Assembly (NCBI GenBank): GCA_012932295.1
Contig: JAAONU010000010.1
Location: 22,752,977-22,816,976, forward strand
Direction: 5' to 3'
From: Cyclina sinensis
Lineage: Eukaryota; Mollusca; Bivalvia; Venerida; Veneridae
Length of the DNA: 64,000 nt
This document shows positions 46,540-58,910 of the stretch, one piece after another. Both the position numbers and the translations under genes were made by a program. Each line of letters begins with the position of its first letter. The stretch's first letter is position 1. Below the pieces are notes generated by a model, which was given only the letters and a program-made list of their open reading frames with translations, did no database searches and had not been told where the DNA came from.

Positions 46540-46617
46540 CTTCAGAGAGACACGGCCAACAATTACTGTCAAAACAGATTTTAGTATGGTTCTCAAACGA
46601 AGGAGAGTATTTCTTGT
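46540..46617 (-). CDS. Exon of a small Cys-containing protein gene
   Basis: Acceptor AACCTTTTTAG and donor GAAG|GTAAAT. 25 codons, phase 1 to 1, including KICFDSNCWPC: three Cys in a nine-residue span, as in small secreted or zinc-binding folds. A second frame is also open (TRNTLLRLRT...), which lowers confidence. No upstream exon was found. Confidence 0.4.
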
Positions 46618-47120
46618 CTAAAAAGGTTTTGGAAAGGTTCTCACACACTCACCTTATAAAGAATATTTATAGACTGGTGAAATTGCATCAGGGCTGAAGA
46701 ATGGTTGGCAAACTACTTGATTCTATTTATTAGTTACATTTCCACCAAAGATGATCTGTAAAGATAAAAAAGTATATATACACAAGATCCTTTGTTTGGT
46801 GAACACACATGCCCCCAGAAGCAGCAATCTTTTCAGGAACCAAACTTAAGATTATTGCACAGCCAGTCACCTTAATTGTTTACATGTTAGAAACTAAATT
46901 CAAGATTTTGTACTGGTCACTAAATTCATACCGTGTAAGTGCTATTTGTAGTAGGTGTAAAACATTCAACTTGCAGAAAAAGGATAATCTGTTCTCTAAA
47001 TTTAAAATTAATCTAAAGGGAGAATATTCTTAATACTTAATGCTGTCATGACCATTTGTACTGGTTGGTAGATTCATTAATTGTATGTTATTGGTAGAAG
47101 CGTAGATATTCTAATTGCCA

Positions 47121-48050
47121 ACAAGTGCGATCAGTGATCACGTGTCACCTCATGATAGCCAATTAAGCAGTTGTATTGAGAGGTGACTGGACAGTTTGTT
47201 GGCGAAGCCTGCAACACAAAATTCATTATTTGGCCAAAACGCCTTTTCTATTCAAAGGGCCAGAACTCAGCCAAAAATAATTTAAGCCAAAAATACCGTT
47301 AAATATGTGCAAGTACTTGAGGTATTGATCAGTCCTGTAATATTTCATTCAAATTGCATTAGTAAGTATAAGAGAAGTAGTCCGGACAAACTTTAAAAAA
47401 TAGAAATCATTAAAGGGCTAAAACTCTGACAAAAATCACTGAACTGGAGAAAGCCGAAAATATACACAACAAGACTTGGTACTGATCATTCTTGTAAAGT
47501 TTGAATGAAATCGCACCAATAGTTTTTTAGGAGTAGTCCGGACAAGTTTTGTGATTGGCGGACAGACAAACAGACAGACAGACAATGGAAAAGTGATCCC
47601 TATATGTCACGGCTACTTTGTAGAATGTTGCAGCTACTGTGAAGCCTGCCACACAAAAATAATTATTAGGCCAAAACGCTGTTTTCATTCAAGGGCCATA
47701 ACTCAGGCAAAAATCATTCAACCATAAAACCTGTTAAACATGCACAAGTACTTGAGGTACTGATCAATCTTGTAACATTTCCTTCAATTGCATTTGTAGT
47801 ATAAGAGAAGGTTCGGACAAACTTTAAAAATAAAAATCATTTAAGGGCCATAACTCTGACATAAATCATTGAACTGGAAAATGCCGAAAATATGCAAAAT
47901 TAGACTTGGTACTGATCATTCCTGTAAAGTTTGGATGAAACTGCACCAATAGTTTCTGATAAGTAGTCCGTACAAGTTTTGTGATGGATGGACAGACAGA
48001 TGACGAAGAAGTGATCCGTATATGTCGTGCTACTTTGTAGCAGGCGACAC
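47121..48050 (+). repeat. Family B repeat, copy B2 (two internal units)
   Basis: It begins ACAAGTGCGATCAGTGATCACG, as in B1. Two ~440-bp units each carry AAGGGCCATAACTC-type blocks and GACAGACAGACAG tracts. It ends GTAGCAGGCGACACAAAA. Confidence 0.8.
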
Positions 48051-48710
48051 AAAAATGGCTTACTTATTCACTAAGTTCAGGAAGGGGAGACTATTGCAGA
48101 AAAATGATTGATAAAGTTATGCCACTTGAAAGTCATGATCTTTTGCACTCATTGGTAAAAAAAGAAGTGTCTGTTATTTATTGAAACTGAAAAATATCCA
48201 ATGTGCCGAAAAAGGTTAACTGTACCTACTTTTAAAATGAATAAAGGAATTTTCCAGAAAATGAGCCTTTGTATTGGTAAGTGTTTATGGTATGAAGCCA
48301 CTGATATAAGTAGAACTTAAGGTATATACAACTTGCCGAAATAAGTTAACCGTACAGACGTATGGATGGACGGTTCGATCATTATATGCCGGGGTATAAA
48401 AAACAAACATTGTAAATATAATAAAATAAAGAGCAATTAAATACTGTTAAAAATATTTCAATCAGTCATCTTTCTGGCACTGGTTAAATCTAAAGCAGTC
48501 ACCAAAAAAGGCAAAAATGAAATTCAGTAAACCAATATATAAATTTCCTTAATCTCAATGTGATACAGGTTGTGTTTCAGCAATTTAATTAAAGTTTACC
48601 TTTTCTGTAATGAAGGCAAGGGAATGCAAATGTCTTACACATTTCAGTATAGATTCAGCGACACACATTCATGGCACCTTGCATTAAATCCATTCTGTAA
48701 CAGATAAAAA
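48051..48710. other. No firm gene; weak exon candidate
   Basis: On the minus strand, acceptor TCTGTTACAG (about 48697) opens 16 codons (NGFNARCHECVSLNLY) before TGA, and a donor AAAAG|GTAAAC lies at about 48599. Too short and unsupported to call. Confidence 0.2.
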
Positions 48711-49744
48711 CAAGGGGGCCATTGGCCCCAAAGCGCTCACCTGAGGACAGACTGTTATTTGTGTGGAAGCTTTCATTATTTCTTGTTAATCTAAGCTCTA
48801 GCCTTTGAAGCTTCAAAGAATAATTTAAGTTTTTACTATATGCAAATAATGAATATCTAAGACCCCGGGCAGGCCCAATTTTTACCCCGGATATAATTTG
48901 TACAAACTTGGAACAGGTTCACTAGACAATATTTCATGTCAAATAATTAAGCTTAAGGCTTTGTCATTTCAGAGGATAAGATTTTTTAAGTTTTTTTTAG
49001 TATATACATATAAGGAAAACCTGACCCCTTGGGACGGGGCCAATTTTGGCAGTAGGGGCATAATTTGAATAACTTTCGTAGAGGACCTATAGATGATGTC
49101 ACATACCAAATATCAAAGCTCTAGCCTTCGTCATTTCAGAGGAGAAGATTTTTTAAGTTTTTACTATATACATTTAAGGAAAACCTATGACCCCTGGGGT
49201 GGGGCCCATTTTGGCACTAGGGGCATAATTTGAACAACTTTGGTAGAGAACCTACAGATGATATCATATACCAAATATCAAATCTCTAGCCTTTGTCATT
49301 TCAGAGGAGAAGGTTTTTGAAGTTTTTACTACATACATATTAGGAAAACCTATGAGCCCCTGGGGCGGGGCCAATTTTGGCACTAGTGGCATAATTTGAA
49401 CAACTTTGGTAGAGGACCTATAGATAATGTCATATACCAAATATCAAAGCTCTTGGCCTTGTACTTTCTGACAAGAAGATTTTTTTAATTTGCATTTTTG
49501 AAACTTCTTTTTTGGCCCTGTGACCTACTTATGCAACAGACCAGAACCATTTGAACAACTTTGAAAGGGGACCACCAAAGGATCATTCCTGTGTAGTTTG
49601 GTTAATGTACAGTCATTGGTTTCAGAGGTGATGTTGTTTTTATGAAATTGTTGACGACGCACGACGCACACTGCACAACGACGGAAGCCGGACACAGGGG
49701 GATCACAAAAGCTCACCATGAGCACGTTGTGCTTAGGTGAACTA
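48711..49744 (-). repeat. Family A repeat, copy A3
   Basis: It begins CAAGGGGGCCATTGGCCCC and CGCTCACCTGAGG, has four ~165-bp units, and ends with the hairpin AGCTCACCATGAGCACGTTGTGC-TTAGGTGAACT. It is very similar to A4 at both ends. Confidence 0.85.
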
Positions 49745-49939
49745 ACAAGGATGTGTCAATTTGTTTTAGTGTTTACACAAATAAATGAATTACGTGCAGC
49801 TCCTTCTTCAAAGGACTAAATTTAGTCGTTATTCATACAGAAACAAAAATGAACAAGTACAATATTGTGTTGAAACATTTTAAGAGCATAACCAACCATT
49901 ACCTTGATGTTGTGCCATGCATATTATAAGCACATAGTC

Positions 49940-50690
49940 TCATGATAGTAAATATTTGTGCCAAATTATTTAAAATCCTCCATAAACATGATAAAGTCAA
50001 AAAGTTATGGAGAACATTTAACCTTGACCTTGGGTGTAGGAACCTGGATGTTGAGTTCTGCACATCGTGTCATAGTTGTGATCATTTGAGCAAAGTAATT
50101 AAAAAACTTTTCGTAAGCCAAGTTAGTAAGTTATCAAGCAGACGTGAAATGTGGATTTCTGACCTTTAACTGTGACCTTGACCTTGTGGATAGCAATACA
50201 ATTATTGCGCTCTGCACATAGCCTCATAATGATGATCACTTGTGCCAAGTTATTTCAAAAAATTTTCAGAGGTTTAAAAGATATGGAGCGGAAACAAATG
50301 TAGACTTATAACACTTGACCTTTAAATATGACCTTGACCTAGCAACCCAATTATTGTGCTCTGCTATTTGTCTCATAATGGTGATCACTTGTGCCAAGTT
50401 ATTTAAAAAAATATTCAGCAGTTTAAAAGTTATGGAGCGGACACGAAATGTAGACTTTTTAACACTTGACCTTCAAGTGTGACCTTGACCTTGGGGGTAG
50501 CAACCCAATAATTGCGCTCTGCACATTGTCTCATAATGGTGATCACTTATGCCAAGTTATTAAAAGAAATTCAGCAGTTTAAAAGTTATGGAGCGGACAC
50601 GAAAGTGTTATGGACGGACAGACGGACTGACAGATGGAGGCCATTCCTATAATCCCCTCCCCTCCCCGCTTTGCGGAAGGGGATTAAAAA
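49940..50690 (+). repeat. Family E repeat, copy E2
   Basis: ~190-bp units contain 'tgaccttgaccttggg', GCGCTCTGCACAT and TATGGAGCGGACACGAAA. A GACGGACAGACGGACTGACAG tract precedes the end hairpin ATCCCCTCCCCTCCCCGC...GCGGAAGGGGATT. Confidence 0.75.
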
Positions 50691-51667
50691 AAAGATACAT
50701 ACAAACCATGATTTATTTTAATCGGCAAAGGACTTGGAACCTTTTTTCACAAAATGTTTTTTCATTAAAATGCATGTTTATTTTCTCTAACAAAAAAAAA
50801 AAACTGGTGAGCCTGAAGAATTTTTGCTTTATTACATCAAAAGTTTCTTTCCATAACTAATCATATGGTCGTATTTTCACTGTATAAATGTTAAGAGGAG
50901 CGGTCCTGATTTTATCATGTTTATGTTACAAATTGTTTGACAATCTGTAAACTTAGTCCAGAGATCGTATTTGTAATCTTTGGCTTTTCACTAGAGCCTT
51001 TTACCTTGATATACAGGCCGCATGGTCTAGACTTCTTTCTCTATTGTATAAGTGTACAGGTAAATTTAAACAGACCCAAATATGATTCTGTTCTAATCTT
51101 TCATTAATATGGTCATCAAAGAACTAAGTAAGGATTGCAGAATCTCAAAACAACAACATTTGATCATGTATAATAAATAAAATGTTTCTCGAGATTTTGT
51201 CTTACAATGATTTTTTTTTTTTAATTTAAATGTATAGTTTGCCTCTTTCATGACTGAACGTGATCAAAACTGTAGTCTCTTAAATCGAAAACAATTACAA
51301 TTTTCTTTCTTTTTATTACTTTTATCTTCCATTATTATAACTTTCTTGTGGTCTATATTTCTTATATTCCGACTGATTTCAGGAGTTATTAATTTCATAT
51401 TTTATAGATATTATGCAAAACCAAAAAACATCTCAAGCAAACATTTCTACTTAAGGTGGGTGTACAATCAAAATTAAAGAAAACAATTTCAGTTGGTCTT
51501 ATCTCAACGACCACTTCTGCTTATGTCAACCCCTTTCTAAAATTTACATACCCCCGAAACCATTTTCAAAACAAGTTCAGCTTTAATTAAACTATTATCA
51601 GAAAAAAAAACTTACAGATTTTAGATATCTATGTGAAAACTCCTACACTGGAACCATTCCGTCCATC
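50691..51667. other. No gene seen; probable 3' UTR at the right end
   Basis: Minus-strand AATAAA (complement near 51311-51316) could serve as polyadenylation signal for the exon ending at 51668. The rest is AT-rich sequence. Confidence 0.35.
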
Positions 51668-51787
51668 TCAGCTACAGCAAAGTTCATGACGGGGCCGTAT
51701 GTGGACATAACACAATACTCCTGCGGCACTGATTTTCTCTTTAGTTGCTTCCATCTCAGCCATTCTCTGCTGACATCTGGGAGTAAC
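51668..51787 (-). CDS. Orphan gene, terminal exon
   Basis: Acceptor TTTTGTTACAAG. 39 codons in phase 0, then TGA at 51668-51670. It contains an amphipathic stretch RMAEMEATKEKISAAG and four Cys. Confidence 0.5.
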   Translation of the reverse strand, partial: VTPRCQQRMAEMEATKEKISAAGVLCYVHIRPRHELCCS

Positions 51788-54700
51788 CTTGTAACAAAAT
51801 AAAACCAATATTAATAATATATCATGAAAACATGATTAATTTAACAGAATTAAAAACTATACCCTTCTTGTCTGTGTTGGCCTTTGAAATTAAAGGGTTT
51901 TTCTGTTTCTGCTCTTCAAGCTCGTAAAGATTTTACTCACAACCACATTGCAAAAAAACAAAAACAAAGAAAAAACAAAAAACAAAAAAACTGACAACTG
52001 GCAAGATCCTATTTTCTTTCTTCAGTAAGAATTACTTCAATGTTAACTTCACTCTAAAAGTGTATATATATTTTTCATAAGTGTAACATTTACAAATGAA
52101 CAATGATTCTTTAAACTGGCAGCAGACCCGAATAATTGATTTCAAGTAGTCTTTCCATGGTCACTAATTTTCATAATGCGAGGGAGGTAACTCGGTCGTC
52201 ATTACATCTGCATAAGAAAATTAACACGACAACACATTGGAACTGTAAAATGTGATTAACCATCATTGAACTAAAACTTTAGGATAGAATATGACACAAA
52301 AGATTAACAATATACTTAATATAACTTAATTCAAAAACTTAAGTCTAATAAACTTCAGTCTTCAAACCTCAGACAATGCTTACTTTAGTTCACACTTCAT
52401 GACGACTGTGTGGGCTAGTCATCTTACTGGAAATTCCCCCTCAAAATCAGATCTGCAATCTACCATCCTGGAATATATTCAGAGAGATCAATCATTCAGT
52501 TTGAAATAAATTTCAACAATCTGAGACTTATGCTGTTTAATGTCTTATCAATCTTGTTTGCATTCAAAGGATCACAAAAAGTTGTTACAAAATAAAGAAA
52601 CAGACTACAGTGTTCCATGTCCACCCCTCAATATATACTCTTCTATTCTTCTCTCAGGAAGCAGTGTCTTTGTTTAATAAGTAGACCCTATTTCAACTCT
52701 GATATTTACCTTGAATTGATTTTAAGATATTTTGTCCTATTTATATATCCCCTTTCCTTTCTCCACTGTGCTAAGAAGTAGGTTATTCTTAAAACTGAGC
52801 ACAGTATACCGTCTATATGTTTTATCATAAAACAAAATAAATCTTCTTCTTCATGTCCTTTTTTCACAGTTAAGCGGGGGGATAAATAAAGACATAATAT
52901 CTCAACAACAGATCTCACCTGGACAGAAGTCTGCTTCTGCAAGACTAGTTCCATAACTGGATTGAGGAATTCTCTCAAAAGAGTACCAACATTCCATTAC
53001 TTTTTTTCATTATCCTAAGTACAAAGGAAGTATAGCTCTGTTTTTGTACGCATTAACATCTGTTCATATGCATGGGTTCAATCTTGATCAGAAATGTCTG
53101 TATCATGATTGATCCGAGCTCAAATAATGTTCAAACATGAAAGCCTTTGAAAATCAGGCAGACAAATAATGAAGTTACTGAAAATTTTGCAATGCTTAAT
53201 TGAAACTCTATTCACAAAAGCCTAATATACGTGCAGTTTTATATAATTCATTTTTACTGACTATTTTCTTGTTTTAATGACTTATTTTATGCTTTCTCAT
53301 ATGTTATATTTACCAAATCAAAACACTGTATCAAGACAAGCTGATATTATCTTACCTTTTCTTGTAGATAAATCATGAATGGCCATTTTCTCCCGCTCCT
53401 TACCAGAATATCGTTATTTTTGATGACTTGATTTTTAGGCACAATGTCTAAAGCTAGACAGCAAGTAAAATTTGGTTCAGTTAAATAATCATACCAAACA
53501 TTTTTTCACCATGTCTGAAAGTAAATAACAAATATAATTAAATACTATTTTTCATAATAGAACAAAAATCTCAGAGAACCAACAGCAGAATGCTGACTTC
53601 TGTTAAACTGTCTCTCATTCCAGTACAGTTTAAAGCGACTGACTCACAGATGGGTCAACGATACATTACATGTATAAAGAACATGTTTATAAAATATAGA
53701 AATTCTTATTTTGAAGAACATATCTAAACTAAGTAATTGTCAATTCTTTTGTTGCAGAAACACATCAAAGTTTTACACACTTTTATCGATAAAAATGTAT
53801 CCTGTCAGTGATTTTTAAAGGCCTTTTTGAGGCCAAATAAAGAAAAAAATTCCCCTCATAAAGAAACTTTAAGCAGGAGAAGAACATCTGTTTATGTTCA
53901 CTTGAAAGACAATTATTGAATTCTAACTAACTCTTAAACAATGAAGATTGAATAGATAAGTCAGATTGTTTGAAACTTAGCTGATTGTTTTTGTTTCCTC
54001 AAATTGTCCCAAAACCACTTAGCTAATTTGTTTTTGTTTCTCCAAATTTTCCCAAAACCACTACTTGTCCCCACCTGATGGGCCCCGCCACCTTTCCCCC
54101 TCAATGTGAAAAAAATCACTGCCTGTCAGTCATGGAGTAGTTACTTTTTTCATTGTTTGACAAATTGTATTAACAATTCTTTGTGGCTAAGTGGTGTAGC
54201 CCGCAGACTCTAATTTTACTGACGAAAAGGGCAATTTTTCGAATCCTGTTGAAATCACATTCTTTTTTTAATCAGTTTTCATGAGGTACAGAAGCATAAA
54301 AAATACGGGTTTTTTCCATAGTACATCAACATCTCTGTAATAATTATTTTAAAGAGGTTGACCTTGAAAAAGTCAAACCAGCTGTTATAAATGATCAAAT
54401 CAATTTATTAAAATGACTTTATCATAATTGACAAATGATAAAATAAAAAGCAAGCAGCGCGTAGCAAAAGTTCCAATGATTAGTTAAAATATTTTGCAAT
54501 TAAAAATAACTGTATTCACAATATCTGTTTTAATTTGATAGCAGACTCAAAGGAACTCACAATTAAATTCTTAACAATTAGTTTAAATAAACAAATAAAT
54601 TTTTCACTCACCACCTGCGGAAAACCAAGGAACCCTGACCTCTGGAAATGACACTATTCATGTAGGTACAATGTATATACATTAGGCACTTTTCACCTAG

Positions 54701-55615
54701 AGAGCTGACGTCGTAACAGTTAAATAAAGGATAGGTTCCAAAACAATGGTTTAACCTTAGGGTTTCTAGCTGAAGGTAAAGTACAAAAAAGAATCGACTG
54801 TATCGAATGTTTCAATCAGATGATAACGGTTAAGTGATGCAAAAATAAAAAGCTCAAGTCAGAATTTGAGGAAATTTTATCAAAAACAACCTTGAAAAAA
54901 ATTACCCTGTTACATCTTTTAAAGAAAATTCAAAGCTTAAAGGGGATATAATTCTAGAAATGTGGATGCCAGAGTTTCGAATCTTATCACATATGATGTT
55001 GGTGGTAATAAGAAATATATTTTTGAAGTATGAAACAGAATCACTTAAGAATTTAAAAAAGTTGTAGTAAAATATTACAATTTTAGAGGAAATTAAGAGT
55101 TTAAAGAGGAGATAATTCTTCAAATAAGGGTGATTGAGTTATGAACCTTGTATATGATGTTGGTGTTGATAAGGAACATATATTTGAAGTCTGAAGTAAA
55201 TCCTTCAAAAAAAAGGAGTTATCGTAAAAGATATTTCACTTCACTAAAACTTTAATCAGAAACCCGTACGTGGATGCCAGTTTTCCATATTATTCGTATA
55301 TTCGAGCAAATAAGTAAATAAATGAATGAATGAATGAACGAACGAACGAACGAACGAACGACTGACTGAATGAATGAATGAATGAATGAATGAGATATTT
55401 TGTGTTATAATATATCAACTCATTCATGTTAGTTACATTTGAATCTTACAATTATTTATTTTTTAGGGGAAAAATAAATACAAATTTAAAACTTGATAAG
55501 GCAAACAAAGTTAATAATAAAACAAACTTACCTTTAAAGTATTCTTTAAAAACTGCAATTTACATATTTTCTTTTTTTCCATCAAAGTATAAAGTTTAAA
55601 CAGTTTCTTTTTCAT
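51668..55615 (-). CDS. Small orphan gene, 109 aa (gene model)
   Basis: Exons in transcript order: 55615-55532 (ATG start), 54639-54612, 53453-53356 and 51787-51668. Phases run 0, 1, 0 and sum to 330 coding bases with one final TGA. The most protein-like part is VPWFSAGALDIVPKNQVIKN, then NDILVRSGRKWPFMIYLQEK, and a Cys-containing tail (RCQQRMAEMEATKEKISAAG...RHELCCS). A rival end is acceptor ACTTAG at 53015, giving DNEKK and TAA (75 aa). The first exon is Lys/AT-rich, begins only 134 bases after the stop of the NLR gene, and is the weakest part. No family recognised. Confidence 0.45.
53356..53453 (-). CDS. Orphan gene, central exon
   Basis: Acceptor CTTGCTGTCTAG and donor AAAAG|GTAAGA. Two bases plus 32 codons, LDIVPKNQVIKNNDILVRSG then RKWPFMIYLQEK. 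The phase 1 entry completes an Ala codon from 54612. Confidence 0.55.
54181..54250 (+). repeat. Degenerate tRNA-derived SINE head
   Basis: A box TGGCTAAGTGG (54184-54194) and B box TTTCGAATCC near 54237-54246. The spacing is slightly long for a tRNA. It lies in an intron of the orphan gene. Confidence 0.5.
54612..54639 (-). CDS. Orphan gene, microexon
   Basis: Donor GGTG|GTGAGT is near perfect. Acceptor TTTCCAG(AG) allows two starts, 54641 or 54639. It reads VRVPWFSAG and is in phase with the exon at 53453. Confidence 0.45.
54840..55260 (+). repeat. Family H repeat fragment
   Basis: Two ~180-bp units with GGGGATATAATTCTAGAAATG / GGAGATAATTCTTCAAATAAG and 'atatgatgttggtg'. They resemble 62090-62400. 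It lies within an intron of the orphan gene. Confidence 0.55.
55318..55392 (+). repeat. (GAAT)n/(GAAC)n microsatellite
   Basis: A run of GAAT units passes to GAAC units, then ACTGACTG, then back to GAAT. Confidence 0.95.
55532..55615 (-). CDS. Orphan gene, possible first exon
   Basis: ATG at 55615 opens 28 codons rich in Lys (MKKKLFKLYTLMEKKKICKL) to a perfect donor AAAG|GTAAGT. Alternatively this is NLR 3' UTR spliced onward. The donor is solid, the coding claim weak. Confidence 0.35.
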
Positions 55616-55748
55616 AACGATGTGTCTTCGTTTAACTGTGGTTATATGCAATTAAATTATTTATATACACAAAAATATGTCAAAACTATTTACAAATGTG
55701 TAGAAATTTCAGCATAGTGATGTCATATGATTGAACAGTTTTGTGTAT

Positions 55749-58246
55749 TTAATGTTCTCCCCTGATTGTTTCAAACTCAAATGTTTTCTCGTCTAGTTTA
55801 CTGTTCTCATTCAATTCCTTCAGCATCCTGAACTGTGATAATGTTTCTATTCTGTGTATCTGTCTTCTTAATTCGCCCTCGGGTTCTATTTTACATCTCT
55901 TTATTTCTACTGAAACAGATTGGGGCAAGTTTTGTATCAGGTCAACTAGCTGACACAATAATGAAGCCGCCATTGTCACACCGTTCAACTCAACATGTGT
56001 ATTTCCAGGTAGGTTGATGTCTTCTACAGGATGATTTCGAAACTTTAACACAAGATCTGGGTTAGATAAATACACAAGCTTACACTTCTCTAGTATGGCC
56101 AAGTTGATTTCTATTTCTGACAAAGGTATACGCCACAGTGATAACGTTCTTAGTTGTGAGTGTTGAAGGAACTTCAGGCTGCCAGGACAGTCAGTCCACC
56201 GCCCGTGGTCTGTACAGTCTAAGTCCTCCAGCGTAATCTCTCGTAAACACTTTGTCCTAGATATATAATTATAGAACTTTGTCAACTCACAGTGACTGAG
56301 TGTACACCGGTCGATATATATCACTTCTAACTTGTTTAAACTTGTTACTTCCTTACACGGTAAACGAGGAAAATCAACATTTGAACTACTATATAAACCA
56401 AAACATTTGAGAGACGTTTTCAGTAGTACAGCAACATCAACATCACTGACATGTTTTCCATGGTACCATATTTTTTCCAGGTTGTCTAGACGAGTCAATG
56501 AGAAATATTCAATGACTTCACGTGTACTCTTGTAAGGTGTCTGATACATGTTTATATAAACTGACTTGATATTCTGTTGATTTCGTGTTATCAGGAGGCG
56601 GAGATTTTCGTAGTATCGTTTACAGCTGGCATCAATAAAAACGTCTTCAATATACAAACTGGCCTGATTTTCTTGTGACATATCTCTACAGCAAGAAACC
56701 AACAGGTCCTGGTAATCACTTAGTGGATGATTACGTATATATGTTGCTGAACTCCTCCTATATTTACGTGTGAATTCATCATCATTTACAATTCCGGAAA
56801 TCACCTCACTAGAAATCAAAGATAGCATGTCTACATTGATGCCACTAAGAAACCGAAGGATTTTTGATATTTCCAGAATGTCTTTAATATATTTACATTT
56901 TGATTCCAGTGTTTCTAATACTGAAGATCGATTTGTAGAGGAACACATGTATAGTACCGCGAAATATTCTTGTACTGATTTATGCGAGAAAGATATTTTT
57001 ATTGTCTGTTTAGACAATTTTCTGCGATCTTTAGTTTGTGTTAGAAGTCCTGTTTTAAGGCAGAAATCTAAACTCTCTTTCAGATATCGGTCTGCTACAG
57101 AGACATCAAATACAAGAATATGTTCCTCTTTTGTTTCCCTGAATAACGTATGAAAAGCTAGTTCTCCTAAAGACATGATAAGTGAGTAAAACTTGACACA
57201 GTTTTTATTTTCGCTAAAACACGGCAGGATATCGCCTTGGGAATATGCTGGCATATATGGTAGGCCTTTGTTCATGTATTTCGCTACTGTTCTTGCGAGC
57301 AACAGTTCGACAATATTGCTGTATAACTCAGAGAGGGTATTTCCTAGATTTCTGTTGTCACACCATAGACATAGCATGAACATTAGCAGTATTGGAATTA
57401 CTGCTAGATCCGATACATGTTTTTCTAGTATAACTGAATTAAAGTTACCTACTTTCTTTCTCAAGCTGTCTTTATCTTTCTCGCCACTAACATGTGATAT
57501 AAACGACTCTTTTAATTTGTTCTCTGACGTCTCGTTCAGCCCTGCGATTTCAAGTTTCTGATCAATTTGGCTTGCGTTTATGCCGCCTACGCTTAATTTC
57601 CAAGGTCGGGTGGTAGTCAGCACTGTAGTAGTTTCTCGGCCAGCCCTGTGTGGGATAAAATTATCCACCTGTGTACAGTTGTTTGGAGGGTGTTCCCATT
57701 CGTCTAAACCATCAAGTAATACCAAACACCTTTCTTCCTTCAGGACATTTTCTAAATCCGTCTTATTATTTCCTGTAGGCCCAAATCTTTGAAAGAGCTG
57801 GTTGTAAATCATATCTTCAATTGAACATTCGCTGGAACTCTCTCGTAGTAACACAAGAAAAACGAAATCAAATCCACTCAGGATTTCAATTTCTTCGTCT
57901 GAAAAGTGTTCATTATCCTTGTCCTGTGGATCCTTCGACTGACACCATGTTAACGCCAGTCTCTTGCTAAATGATGTTTTGCCTAAGCCTGCATCTGCTA
58001 TTAAGTAAATTTCTTTGTAAGGGTTTCGATTCTTCTTGTGTTTCTCGTCTTTGTAGAATATATCGCAGAATCGAACTTTTGATTTTTCTTCTTTCCCACC
58101 ACCAATTTCTCTTTTGACTTTAACACAATTTATATCTGGTTTAACATAGAATTTTAGGAGAGAAGTGTCTTCCTCTTTGATCAGTGGCGACAACTGAATG
58201 GTAGCGTAATGTCGTCTGTAGGTGGCTATCAAATCGTTCCTTTGAT
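55749..58246 (-). CDS. NLR-like protein, NACHT and LRR-like exon (terminal)
   Basis: The exon enters after acceptor CCTATATTCCAG (58247/58246) with two bases completing a codon. It then runs 831 codons to TAA at 55749. The apparent start TTG at 58232 is not a start codon; the frame is open through the acceptor. Counting from the first full codon: FYVKPDI near 32-38; P-loop DAGLGKTSF at 84-92; Walker B LVLLDGLDEW at 174-183; sensor-type LTTTRPW at 209-215. These identify a NACHT NTPase of the STAND class. A helical region follows, including a KISFSHKSVQEYFA motif typical of the winged-helix/NOD2-type region near 420-435. Irregular leucine-rich repeats (LxxLxxIxL patterns) fill about 590-800. 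The N-terminal effector domain must be upstream. Likely cytosolic, nucleotide-dependent immune sensor. In bivalves such genes often have HEPN/DZIP3-like or death-fold N-termini (established family knowledge). The exon is intact. Confidence 0.9.
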
Positions 58247-58720
58247 CTGGAATATAGGAAAAAGGAATTATTAGCTTAATGCATTTAAAATACTATCATA
58301 TAATAAACAATATACGATTTAAGCTCAGAATAATATATAAAAAAGACGCTGGGCATTATTTATGTAAAAAACAACAACAACTTAAACATAACTTATAACA
58401 CTCTAGAACTTCTTCACTAAATACGCTGAGAAAAGAACAATGTATTTGATCGTGTTCGAATATATCTATATGAATAAAGGCACTCATATGGCTCATTTAC
58501 CAAAGGGATTATTAATTGTCGGACCAGACATTCCAGCTCGATTTTGAAGCAAATTGCAGAGTAAGTAATATGTTTATGTGATGTGCGAAGTTCTAATTAT
58601 GGTGTTTTTTTTAACTCATATATATTTTTTTCACAAATAAGAAGGAGCGCTAGCGACGACAGAAAATATCATTATTATCGTTATTTAACGTCTTTTATAC
58701 AATCTATCCTTTGATCTTGT

Positions 58721-58769
<49 letters not shown>

Positions 58770-58910
58770 TTTACATTTACTTCTTTAAATGGCAATATGT
58801 CCTATTATGATTTCAAAAATGTCTACTTTAACTGGAGAAACAATTAATTTAGGCTTACAAAACTGAAGAGGCCTTTTTTATTTTACATTCAATGGCTACA
58901 AATTTAAAAA

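Noticed and set aside
55835..57792. Plus-strand ORFs opposite the NLR exon
   Set aside because: Antisense shadows of the real coding frame.
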